Below are positions 1 to 10,943 of a stretch of DNA of 64,000 bases, piece by piece (the first letter of the stretch is position 1; each line of letters opens with the position of its first letter). Source of the DNA: Calonectria ilicicola (lineage: Eukaryota > Ascomycota > Sordariomycetes > Hypocreales > Nectriaceae); NCBI GenBank assembly GCA_020809705.1, contig CP085832.1, forward strand, positions 620,001-684,000. The letters are read 5' to 3'. The position numbers were made by a program, and so were the translations under genes. The notes under the pieces are model-generated. The model saw nothing but the letters and a program-made list of their open reading frames with translations, did not search any database and was not told the origin of the DNA.

Positions 1-535
1 AGTGGTGTCATGGGCTTGCTCAAAGAGGCAACAGAAGCCCATGGACATGGTTCGAACGACATCACGTGGCTGCGCGGCCGAACTGTCGAACTGTCCGGGG
101 CGGCCGGCCCGCCTCAAGCCCGCGAGCCAAGTTACAGCGGGTGACACGTCGGGTTAGGGGACTTGTCCGTTGTTTAGCCCCAATCTCTAACCCATCTCTG
201 GCGGTGTCCCCCCACTGCCAGGCCCGCCATTCGCCCCGTGGGCCCCCGACACCCTACAGGAACTCCAGCATCTCTGGCCCGGGTGTCCCTCCTTCGGCGG
301 GTGGGTGCCATCGAAGAGTACAGATCACGACTTTGGTGGTCCGTCCCGACTTTTTTGAATCTTCATCCACCCCCGGGCCATCAGTCTGTCTGCCAACGGG
401 TCGCCCCCCCGGTCGTCTTTGCCACTCGGAGTTTGTCCCTTTTTATTCTTCACATTCTCTTGTCCATGATTCCGCGTCTCTGATATTTCCTCCTCCATCT
501 CCCCATCGCCGCCAGAGGCCGACCATCTTCCCAAG
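1..535. other. Upstream region of spf1, no supported gene
   Basis: This stretch precedes the spf1 start. It is pyrimidine-rich close to the start codon, as is common in filamentous fungal promoters and 5' UTRs. A short frame is open from base 1 to a TGA near base 144, but it shows no recognisable protein and runs off the window edge. I see nothing else supportable here. Confidence 0.4.
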
Positions 536-3500
536 ATGGCGCCCCTCGTCGACCACCCGCAGATCCAGCACGCTGAGCTGCTGCGTCCGCTGGCCTTCCA
601 CTTCCACGCATACGTCTGGCCCTTCGTCATCGTCTGGCCCATCTTCTTGCGCTACTACCTGACCCCCGCCCTCTACGAGCAGTACATCGGCGCTCCAGAA
701 TGGACTACCGTGTGGTGCGGCGCCATCATCACCGTTCAATCCCTCGTCTGGCTGAGCACCCACTGGAGCGTCAACCTCGAGGGAAAGTTCAAGGCCTCCA
801 AGGCCGCCTCCATTGACGAGGCCGAGCTGATCAAGGTCATCCCCATTGAGAACGCTGGCTCCCCGGAGATTTGCACCCTCATTCGCGACAAGGTGGGCTT
901 TCTGCACTCTTGCCCCCCGCAATGCGACTCGCAACTAACCACGTTCCTATTCACAGGTTGGCGGAACCACAAACACCTCGTTCCTCTTCCAGAAGCGCCG
1001 CTTCCTCCTAGACTCCAAGGACAAGGCCTTCCGCACTCTCCAGTATGCCATCGACGCCGAGCCCAAGCCCGTCATCAGCCACTTCCAGTCGTCTCGCGGA
1101 ATCGACTCCCAGTCTGAGCTTACCCGCATCGAGCAGCACTATGGCCCCAACACGTTTGATATCCCCGTCCCGACCTTCACCGAGCTGTTCAAGGAGCACG
1201 CCGTTGCCCCCTTCTTCGTCTTCCAGGTCTTCTGTGTCGGTCTGTGGATGCTCGATGAATACTGGTACTACTCGCTCTTCACCCTCTTCATGCTTGTCGC
1301 CTTCGAGAGCACTGTCGTCTGGCAGCGCCAGCGCACCCTCACCGAGTTCCGTGGCATGAGCATCAAGCCTTACGATATGTGGGTGTTCCGTCTGGGCAAG
1401 TGGACTGAGGTGCAGAGCGATCACCTTCTCCCTGGTGACTTGGTTTCTGTTGGCCGCACCAAGGATGACAGCGGTGTTGCCTGTGATATGCTCCTCGTCG
1501 AGGGCACCGCCATTGTCAACGAGGCCATGCTTTCCGGTGAGAGTACTCCTCTTCTCAAGGATTCGATTCAGCTTCGTCCCACCGATGCCGTCCTCGAACC
1601 TGAAGGTCTGGACAAAAACTCGTTCCTTTGGGGTGGTACCAAGGTCCTCCAGGTCACCCACGGAAATCCCGACCAAGAGAAGCCCAAGCTTTCTTCCGGT
1701 GTCCCTACTCCCCCCGATAACGGCGCCATGGCTCTTGTCATGAAGACCGGTTTTGAGACCTCTCAGGGCAACCTTGTCCGAACCATGATCTACTCCACCG
1801 AGCGTGTGTCGGCCAACAACGTTGAGGCACTGTACTTTATCCTCTTCCTTTTGATCTTCGCCATTGCCGCCTCATGGTATGTCTGGGATGAAGGTGTTCG
1901 CAAGGACCGCAAGCGCTCCAAGCTCTTGTTGGACTGTGTCTTGATTGTCACCAGTGTCGTCCCCCCTGAGCTGCCCATGGAGCTGAGTCTCGCTGTCAAC
2001 ACCAGTTTGGCTGCCCTGGCCAAGCTTGCCATCTTCTGTACTGAGCCTTTCCGTATCCCCTTTGCTGGTCGTATTGATATTGCTTGCTTTGACAAGACCG
2101 GAACTCTGACTGGCGAGGACCTCGTCGTTGAGGGTATTGCCGGTCTTGGTCTGGGCCATGCTAAGATCAAGGACAAGAAGGAGGCCGATGGTGCTCACTC
2201 TACCATTATTTCCGTCATGGATACCGCTATGGAAACCAAGTTAGTTCTGGCCACTGCTCACGCTCTGGTGAAGCTCGATGAAGGAGAGATTGTTGGTGAC
2301 CCCATGGAGAAGGCCACCCTGAGCTCTCTCGGCTGGACCCTGGGTAAGAATGATGTTCTTCAAAGCACCGACAAGGCTGGCAGCACCCGCGGCACCGTCC
2401 AGATCAAGCGTCGATTCCAGTTCTCCTCTGCCCTCAAACGCCAGAGCTCTGTCGCCATGGTTCACGGTATTGATGCCAAGACTGGCCACAAGATCAAGGG
2501 CACTTTCGCTGGTGTCAAGGGTGCGCCCGAGACCATCATGAAGATGCTTACTGTTATCCCCGAGGACTACGAGGAGACCTACAAGTACTTTACCCGAAAG
2601 GGATCTCGTGTCCTGGCCCTGGCCTACAAGCAGATCACCATTGATACCGAACTGGGTTCCGGCAAGATCAACGACTTGAAGCGTGAAAAGGTTGAGAGTG
2701 ACTTGACTTTCGCTGGTTTCCTGGTTCTGCACTGCCCTCTCAAGGAGGATGCCAAGGAGGCCGTCCAGATGTTGAACGAGAGCAGCCACCGTGTCGTCAT
2801 GATTACTGGTGACAACCCTCTTACTGCCGTACACGTCGCCCGCGAGGTCGAGATTGTGGATCGTGATGTTCTTATTCTAGATGCCCCCGATGACAGCAAG
2901 GACAAACTCATCTGGAAGAGCGTTGATGACAAGGTCAGCATCGAGGTCGACCCTACCAAGCCCATTGACCCCGAGATTTTGCGCACCAAGGATATTTGTG
3001 TTACCGGTTATGCCCTCGCCAAGTTCAAGGGTGAGACTGCTTGGAACTCCATCCTCCGCCACACCTGGGTCTACGCTCGTGTTTCGCCCAAGCAGAAGGA
3101 AGACATTCTCCTGGGACTCAAGGCCATGGGCTACTACACTCTGATGGCTGGTGACGGTACCAACGATGTCGGTGCTCTCAAGCAGGCTCACATTGGTGTT
3201 GCCCTCCTCAACGGTACCAAGGATGATCTCACCCGCATCGCCGAGCACTCCCGCAACACCAAGATGAAGGAAATGTACCAGAAGCAGGTTGACCTGATGA
3301 AGCGCTTCAACCAGCCCGCTCCCCCGATTCCTCTGATGATTGCCCACCTGTACCCCCCTGGACCCAACAACCCGCAGTTCCTCAAGGCCATTGAGCGTGA
3401 GGCCAAGCGAAAGGACATCACCCCTGAAGAGTACGCCGCCCAGCAGAACTTCCCTCTTGAGACCATTACCTCCCCTGGTGCCCAGAAGATTCTCACAGCC

Positions 3501-4595
3501 CAGGAAACTCACCAGGCTGCGGTTAACCAAAAGGCTGCTGGATTCGCTGACAAGCTTGCTTCTGGTATGATGGATGCCGAGATGGGAGATGATGAGCCAC
3601 CCACTCTCAAGCTGGGTGACGCCTCAGTCGCCGCACCCTTCACCTCCAAGCTTCGCGATGTCATTGCCATTCCCAACATTATCCGCCAGGGCCGATGCAC
3701 TCTTGTCGCAACTATCCAGATGTACAAGATTCTCGCTCTCAACTGTCTCATCAGCGCCTACTCCCTGTCTGTCCTGTACCTCGAGGGTATCAAGTTTGGA
3801 GATGCTCAGTACACCATCAGCGGTATGCTCATGTCAGTCTGCTTCCTCAGCATTTCTCGCGCCCGTGTCGTTGAGGGCCTGAGCAAGGAGCGCCCCCAGC
3901 CCAACATTTTCAACGTCTACATCATCGGATCCATCCTGGGTCAGTTTGCTGTCCACATTGTGACTCTCATCTACATTGCCCGACTTTGCGAACGTCTTGA
4001 CCCGTAAGTTCCACTTGGCTCATTCCTAATGCTAATCAGATTTGCTAACATTGTACTCTCTAGCCGCTCCGATGATGTCGATCTTGAGGCTGAGTTCTCG
4101 CCCTCGCTCCTCAACTCTGCCGTCTACCTTCTCCAGCTCATCCAGCAAATCTCCACTTTCGCCATCAACTACCAGGGACGACCTTTCCGTGAGTCTCTCT
4201 CTGAGAACAAGGGCATGTACTACGGTATCGTCGGTGTCTCTGCCCTCTCCTTTGTCTGCGCCCTGGAGCTTGTGCCCGAAATCAACGAGGGCATGAAGCT
4301 CGTTCCCTTCAGCGAGGAGTTCAAGTACAACATGGTCACCGTCATGGTCCTCGACTATGCTGTGTGCTGGCTCATTGAGGTGGTGCTCAAGAAGTTCTTC
4401 AGCGACTACCGCCCCCGTGACATTGCCGAGCGCCGCTCTGATCAGCTAGAACGTGAGGAGGTCCGCCGCAAGGAGGCCCAGGCCAAGCGTGAGGCCGAGG
4501 AGGATCGTGCCCGCCTTGAGAAGGTGGCCGAGTTTGAGCGCAAGGTCGAGGAGCGAAGGAGAAAGATTGAGGAGTGGAAGAACAGCAGGAGGTGA
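536..4595 (+). CDS. spf1: P5A-type ATPase Spf1 (ER transmembrane-helix dislocase)
   Basis: Three exons (536-892, 957-4003, 4064-4595) encode a 1311-residue P-type ATPase. Both introns (893-956 and 4004-4063) have GT-AG ends and keep frame. The P-type hallmarks are in order: the actuator SGES loop, the P5A signature PPELPMEL in a membrane helix, the phosphorylation motif DKTGT (Asp about residue 498) and the hinge GDGTNDVGALKQAHIG. Transmembrane segments flank the catalytic core, and the C-terminus is a charged Glu/Arg-rich helix ending in NSRR. P5A ATPases sit in the endoplasmic reticulum and extract mis-inserted or mis-oriented transmembrane helices; their loss disturbs ER manganese, sterol and glycosylation homeostasis. 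Length and motif order match the fungal family. The start ATG is followed directly by the conserved hydrophobic N-terminus. It converges with malate dehydrogenase downstream. Confidence 0.96.
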
Positions 4596-5210
4596 AGAGA
4601 AGGAAGAAGCAAACGGGAAATGATATAATACAGGGAGGGGGGGTTTTAGTGAATCTTTTTTTCTTGGGACGGCTAGACTGGGGGAAAGTATTAGAAGGAC
4701 GGCGCATACATCTATTCCTCCACGTAGGAAGTGGTGGTTGTCCGAGGAATCAGGAGAATTACATGTACTATATATCTGGCTGGGTTTCTCATAGAAGTCA
4801 GAACGCAGTACACTAGGATCACATAATATCTTTGCTCTACTCTCATCTACATGTTCAACTTGCATCAGCAGTATAGTTGACCCAGAATATTGAGCAAGTC
4901 AAGTCACAATTCAAGACAGCTTCAGAGGCCAAGTCTTGTCTGTCTGTCACATTAGGCACTATGCATGTAATTGCTTCATGGGTAGATTTTTTCTTTTTTC
5001 ATTCATACTATGGTACAGAGACCCAAATCAAGTCTATGGCAGTGGTAGAACAGTGGAAATGGGTATCGCTCTTTTACCATACCCCTTATCCTAACATCAG
5101 AGTACAGCTGGCCTAGCCAAGCACAGCAGCCAGACATCCTCCGTCTTCCCTCACCACATCCCTTTTTCTTCTACCCCAAGATTTTCGGCAGCACGTCAAG
5201 GGAAAATAAT
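4596..5210. other. Convergent intergenic region (3' UTRs)
   Basis: This interval lies between the stop codons of spf1 (+) and malate dehydrogenase (-) and must hold both 3' UTRs. It is AT-richer than the flanking coding sequence. I see no ORF with coding character and no clear terminator signal. Confidence 0.5.
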
Positions 5211-6656
5211 TTAGTTGCCGGGGCTGGAGGCAACGAAAGCAACACCCTTCTCGATGTTCTTCTTGAGGTCACCAAGGCAGGCCTCGATGAGCTTCTCCTC
5301 GTTGGCATCGACCTTGCCAATGGGGTGGACCTTCTCAACACCGTTGGGGCCGAGCTCGATCTTGCTGGAGAAGAACTCGATGCCCTGGTCCTTGTAGAGA
5401 GGAGAGTCGACGAAAGCGGGCTCAACAACACCCTTCTCGCCCTGAGCGGCACGGAGGATGGAGTCGGCCATGCGGGCGCCGGCGAAAGCCATGGAGAGAG
5501 TGGCGGAACCAGCACCGTCCTTGGCCTGGACGACCTCGTCACCACCGAACTGGACACGCTTGATGATCTCAGCGTTGGAGCTCAGGTCAGGGTGGCTGCT
5601 CTGGGAGAAGAGAGGGACGATGGTGACACCGGAGTGGCCACCGATGACGGTGATGTTCTCGTCCTTGGGGTCAGTGCCCTTGACCTCGGAGACGAAGCGG
5701 CTGGCACGGACAACATCGAGGGTGGTGACACCGAAGAGAGTCTTGGGGTTGTAGACACCAGCGGCCTTGTAAACCTCAGCGCAGATGGGGACGGTGGAGT
5801 TGACGGGGTTGGAGATGATGAGGAGCTTGGCCTCGGGGGCAGCCTTAGCAGCGGCCTTGGCGAGGTCACGGACGATGGAGGCGTTGGTGTTGAAGAGATC
5901 GTCACGGGTCATGCCGGGCTTGCGGGGGACACCAGCGGGGATGAGGATGACCTCAGAGCCCTTGAGGGCCTCGGTGAGGCCCTCGGGGGTGGGAGCGTAG
6001 CCCTTGACATTGGACTTGGTGTTGACGTGGGAAATGTCGGCAGCGACACCTTTCGAGGCAGAGTTAGCGGGGTTTGCTGGTTTTCGAGGTGGGTGGCTTG
6101 GTAGAATTCGCATTGGGGGGTGGCATGGCCAGAGGTGCGATTGGACGTGTTGGTTTGTTTAAGAATTGTGGCATAGCGCCTTCAAAAAACCTCACCGGGT
6201 CCAAGGCAATCACGGAGCCGAGCCTGCGAAACAAGAGCCGAGAGCGAAAGTGGGCATACCGGGTCCTCCACGGATATCGTAGAGAGCAAGCTCAGTAACG
6301 CGGGGGTTGAGCTTGAGGAGGAGGGAGAGGGGCTGGCCGATACCGCCGGCGGCACCAAGGACGGCAACCTTGGAGAGCTGTGGTTGGGGTGACTGGTTAG
6401 CAACTTGCTCGATTGAGATTTACAGAGCTCGAGAGAATGTGGCAGGCGAATTGGAATTGGAATTGGCGTTTGGGGGTGGTGGCATGGTGTTGTTGATGCC
6501 AACTAACGATATTCGCAGACCGGGCCGGTGCTCGCACGGGGCGAGGGAAGCTCTGGGTTGCGATTGCGCTAGAGAGCATCGAGGAGGGAAGGCCAGACTT
6601 ACGTTGCGGGCCGAGGCGGAGAAAGCACGACGCTGGAGCTTGGAAGCGGCGAACAT
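5211..6656 (-). CDS. Malate dehydrogenase, mitochondrial
   Basis: Three exons (6656-6603, 6377-6260, 6049-5211) encode 336 residues; the two introns are 6378-6602 and 6050-6259. The first exon codes for an 18-residue Arg/Ser/Ala-rich amphipathic leader ([18 protein letters not shown]) typical of a mitochondrial presequence. Exon 2 carries the NAD-binding loop [15 protein letters not shown] and the DI(R) end of the second strand. Exon 3 holds the mobile-loop region [25 protein letters not shown] and the catalytic-His motif GGHSG. The enzyme interconverts malate and oxaloacetate with NAD in the TCA cycle and the malate-aspartate shuttle. The C-terminus SSPGN is not a peroxisomal PTS1, which together with the leader argues for the mitochondrial isoform. 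Strong codon bias makes the antisense strand open for 259 codons, but that frame is a shadow. Confidence 0.95.
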
Positions 6657-8702
6657 CCTGACGGTTGTGTGGTGGAGTTGGGGGAGGATTGGAGGGAGAA
6701 GGGGTCAATTGGGTGAAAGAAAGAAGAACGAAAATTGAGGCTGGTGATGAGCACTTTAAATACCGATCAACCTGAGGAAACAACCAAAAAGCCACGGAGC
6801 CACGGGCAAGCGCAAGCGCTGTTGCAGCAGGGAATGGGTAGGAGCCACCCACACGCACGCATCAATCACCCACCTGCCCTCTGACCCCTCTGACCCTCTG
6901 GGCCCAGAGGCGCCCCTCAGGCCCTGCAACATCCTTCCCAAGTGCCACCCACACGCCTTCACACGCACCTCACACACACTTGCTTGCCCTCGTCTCTGCG
7001 ACGAGCTTCCACGCACCTAGCCACATGCGGCTAGCGCCATCAAGCTGAGTAGCGGAGCTCGTTCGGAATTCGACAATGACACGGAGCAACGGGACCAGAG
7101 GGACCCATTCTGTCGGTGAGAATCGGTCAGTCTGCAGTCTGTAGTCCGTTGTAGTCTGTAGGAGCAGCCAGCAAGAAATGAAAAACCCATTGCGGAAGGC
7201 CCGGGCATGGCCTGTTTCAAGGTGACGACTATCAATGCTCATGGATGCATTCATGGTGCCAATGAACCTGGAATGGCACACCTCCGGGTCATTCTCGGTG
7301 AAGGTTTTTTTTTCTTTCTTATAACAGAAGAAAAAAAAATTTCAGCTTCACTACGACCACCACTCACCCGTCGAAACACGATGCAACAAGACCAGACCAG
7401 AAATAGTGCTATATTTCCCCAAGCCCCATCCGTCCATCCATTCCTTTTGACTCTAGCCGCCAAGAACCCAATTCCCCAGGTTTTTCCTCGTCAATTGGCC
7501 GGGCCAACGTCCTTGTTACCGTAGCATTTTCTCCCTCTTCCCGCCGCCACTTCCACATCCTTCCCCTTCACTGTGAGATGGCACACACACACCTCCCGCG
7601 CACCTCTCACATCACACACCTCTCACGCCTTACGTATGTATGTTGGGTTGCCCGGCTAAAATAGGTTGGGGAAGAGGGGAAAGACACCAAGCTCGTCTCT
7701 GTCACGATGCAAAATTAGACTCGGTGCTAGAAAACATGTCCAACGTAATAAGGGCAGCAGTGCTCACGGCACATCTCAGATAGGCTGAGATATTAATATG
7801 TATGCGGCCACACGCACGCAGCTGACCCTACCGATGACAGACAAGCACTCTTGGCTCAATATTCATCCCTTCACCCGTCGGCATCCCCGTCCACGGCCGC
7901 ATCCACGTCCAGATCCACGTCCACACACCCGCGCCTATCCCCTCTGGTCTCCCCTTGGTCTCCCCTCTAGCCTCTCTCTCCCGATGGCCGCCGCCGCCCA
8001 CATTCACACTTGCATCCCATCAACACAAGCTCCATGGTTCCCTACTTCCCCACGGGGACCCACCTGGTCGGCGTCCATTGCTGGTGGGCGGCACCATCGG
8101 AGAGCGGCGGGCGGTCCCTCATGATTTTAGATATTTTCAGTTGCCAGAGTTATGCAGATGCGGCGCAGTGATGTGCCCATGCTCCCATGCTCCCATGTCC
8201 CATGCATTGCCTTTCATCAATGCCGATTGCGGCAACAATGCAAGAGAAAATCTCGCATTCAAGATGGAATTACCCAACTGGGAAAAGAGATGCCGAAATG
8301 ACCCACATCTTCAACACAAGCTACGTAGTTGAAACATGACTGTGATGGCAGGAAAAAAGTATGCTTGGGGGGAGAAGTCATGATACCTCAAGCACCAATG
8401 ACCTATCCTGTTCCTCATGCATCATGTCTTGTTCCCACAGCCAAGACATCGCACTGGCTCGCCTCTAACCCTGATTACTGCCTTCGGCGAATGACTCAGA
8501 TCGAATCATCATGTCTCCAGGGTAGCCAGCTTTTGGAGGGGGCGGGGCCGTTTTTCTTTGGTGGGGGGCAGAGCTCATGAAGCTACATCAACCAAACCTC
8601 AGTCAGCGTCGCCTCCCAAGCCATCACTACTCTCTAGGACAATCACGGAAAGCACCAGATCTTCAAATTTAAGCTGAATCACATTCAACAAAGGGCTTCA
8701 TA
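6657..8702. other. Divergent intergenic region between malate dehydrogenase and rqt4
   Basis: Two kilobases separate the divergent starts of malate dehydrogenase (-) and the Rqt4-like gene (+). It contains A/T homopolymer runs (about 7304-7340), CT-rich tracts and an imperfect CCACGTC/CCGCATC array at about 7880-7936. The ORFs present are short, low complexity and lack recognisable domains. It presumably holds both promoters and 5' UTRs. Confidence 0.45.
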
Positions 8703-10289
8703 ATGTCCGTCTCGCAGCTCTCCAAGCTGTTGCCCTTGCCCGACGACGAGCTCAAGCAGGTCCTTGATTACGCTGCCTCGCTCTCTCCGACTGAAGCTGC
8801 CGACCATCTAACCAACCTGCTCGGAAATTCACCCCAAGCTATCGAGTTTATTTCCTCATTCAATGCCGCAAGACAGCCTCCCAAACCTGCTCCCGCGGGT
8901 CCCTCGTCAAGCGCCGCAGCAGCAGCATCGTCGAGCAGCACAGTAGAAGCAGTCCCCAAAAATAAACGACACACCAAAAAGAAGAAAGCTGCCATCCACA
9001 CGCCAGAAGCAAGAAAGGTCGAAAGCTATGGTGCACCCGCTGGTGCATCATACAATAAAAAGGACCAGGACTTGGACTACATTCCCCAAAGACCCAGTGC
9101 ACCCGGTAGTAACGATGTGTCAAGATCTAATACTCCGAAGCCGCCGCAAAAGTCTGAACAAAAGGCAGTTGCAAAACCACCGCCAAAGCAGCATGCCTCA
9201 GCTGGATATCTCATTGGCGATGGCCCCTCGAAGCCGAAGCCAAAGTCTAACCCAACATCACGAACCTCAACACCTAAACCCAGCGGAAACACGACCAAGA
9301 TTTCGATCTCTGGAGGGATGCCCATGGCTGGTGCCTCAACCGCTATCGCCGATCTCGATGCCGCAATTCGTGCGCTTGAAATTACGACAAACCCAAGCTT
9401 AGAAAATACAAAGGCGAGGAAGTGTAATTGCGTTGCCACGAGGCATCCACTGCAAGGCGCTGCGCCCAACTGTCTTTCTTGTGGTAAGGTTATTTGCATG
9501 AAGGAGGGTCTGGGCCCGTGTACATTTTGCGGCACACCCTTACTCAGCTCAGACGACGTCCAGGCCATGGTGAGGGAGCTCAAGGATGAGCGAGGACGTG
9601 AGCGCATGGCCGCTGACCGTGCAGCCAACAAGCGAGCAGAAGTGTCCAAAGCGCCCGCTCCGTTTACAAAGCCTCGCGGGAATGAGGACCCAACCCTAAG
9701 TGAGGCAGAAGCCAAGGCTAGGGCGCACAGAGATAAACTCCTCAATTTCCAGGCACAGAATGCTCAACGAACAACGGTGCGGGACGAGGCAGCAGACTTT
9801 GACGTCAGTAGCGCTTTGAACGGCACAGGTAGCATGTGGGCAAGCCCCGAGGAACGGGCGCGGGAGCTGAAACGACAGCAAAAGCTCCTTCGAGAAATGG
9901 AATGGGATGCCCGGCCAGACTATGAGAAGCGACGACAGGTGGTGAGCATCGATCTTGTTGGAGGCAAGGTGGTCAAGAAAATGGCTGCGATTGAGCGACC
10001 TACATTTTCAGACGATGAAGATGAAGCCGTTACATCCACAGACAACGGTGCTCTAAGAGAGACGTCTGGGAATAAGAAAGGTGGTGGAGCCTTTAGCGGA
10101 AATCCTCTGCTAGGTTCGCTCATCCGGCCGGTGTTTGATGCCAAGGGCAAAGGCGCCGAAGTGGAAGGACGAGAATCAAGGAAGAAGAAGGGTTGGCAGA
10201 GAGTGCAGCATGACCTGGATAACAACGAGGATTTGATATTGGATGGAGGAGTACATGGACATAGAGGTGATGAGCCAGAATGTGGGTAG
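8703..10289 (+). CDS. TRIP4/ASC-1-type zinc-finger protein, Rqt4-like
   Basis: A single exon encodes 528 residues. The N-terminal ~55 residues form a helical region (LSKLLPLPDDELKQVLDYAA onward) like the N-terminal domain of yeast Rqt4. A disordered Ser/Pro/Lys-rich stretch follows. At about residues 238-285 is a C2HC5 zinc finger: CNC, a His, CLSC, C, and CTFC, with typical spacing. Downstream comes the conserved fungal block GSMWASPEERARELKRQQK followed by LREMEWDARPDYEKRRQVVSID. TRIP4 in animals and Rqt4 in yeast belong to the ASC-1/RQT complex, which separates collided ribosomes marked by ubiquitin during ribosome-associated quality control. Family membership is secure from the finger and flanking block; the RQT role is inferred by orthology. 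It converges on the kinase-ENTH gene. Confidence 0.88.
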   Translation: MSVSQLSKLLPLPDDELKQVLDYAASLSPTEAADHLTNLLGNSPQAIEFISSFNAARQPPKPAPAGPSSSAAAAASSSSTVEAVPKNKRHTKKKKAAIHTPEARKVESYGAPAGASYNKKDQDLDYIPQRPSAPGSNDVSRSNTPKPPQKSEQKAVAKPPPKQHASAGYLIGDGPSKPKPKSNPTSRTSTPKPSGNTTKISISGGMPMAGASTAIADLDAAIRALEITTNPSLENTKARKCNCVATRHPLQGAAPNCLSCGKVICMKEGLGPCTFCGTPLLSSDDVQAMVRELKDERGRERMAADRAANKRAEVSKAPAPFTKPRGNEDPTLSEAEAKARAHRDKLLNFQAQNAQRTTVRDEAADFDVSSALNGTGSMWASPEERARELKRQQKLLREMEWDARPDYEKRRQVVSIDLVGGKVVKKMAAIERPTFSDDEDEAVTSTDNGALRETSGNKKGGGAFSGNPLLGSLIRPVFDAKGKGAEVEGRESRKKKGWQRVQHDLDNNEDLILDGGVHGHRGDEPECG

Positions 10290-10943
10290 GTGTCTGGTGG
10301 AAGTAAATGGTGATGAGAGGATGATAGATCTAGGAAATATAGAGATACCCAAGCAATCACACATAAAACCCATATTCAATAAATGCTTGTAGGGAAATAA
10401 AGAATGAAAGGCACCACCTTTTTGTATCCATTGAAATGATTGCAATTTCCAGAAAATAACTAATCGTGGACGGAGTGGGTGCTGTGTTTGCCCAAATTCT
10501 TTTTTTTTTCTTTTGACAGCTGGCTTTTGGTGTTTTCTACAACCGGACTAACGAATCCCACCCCGTACTAACCAACTACGATATATGGCAAAAATTAAGA
10601 CTATCATATTTTTAACGAAATCGCATCTGATTTTTTCCATCATGATATGACTACACTTGATCAGTTTCTTGGAGTGCATCTGAAAGCAGTGAAAACACAA
10701 ACTTACCCTATAGCATAAGATAGCACTTGGCTGACGCACATTGCATAAGCTCACCTTCTTCACAATACGAGAGAAATGGGCAAAGTGATTAGGTTTATAG
10801 ATTAGACATTGTATCTAAAGTTAAATCCTCCTTTTAGGATCTATAATATTGCAAGGAAATATAAAACATTAGTGAGTTTGTCAATTTTTCATTCCAATCC
10901 GATAGATTTCGAATAAGATTCGTCGGGGATAAATGAAACCCTT
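10290..10943. other. Convergent intergenic region
   Basis: AT-rich spacer between the stop of the Rqt4-like gene (+) and the stop of the kinase-ENTH gene (-). It includes a T-rich run near 10500-10515. No coding ORF is supported. Confidence 0.5.

Noticed and set aside
5325..6104. 259-codon plus-strand ORF
   Set aside because: It is exactly antisense to the malate dehydrogenase exon; its Gly/Asp/Leu-rich composition is a by-product of the codon bias of the real gene.
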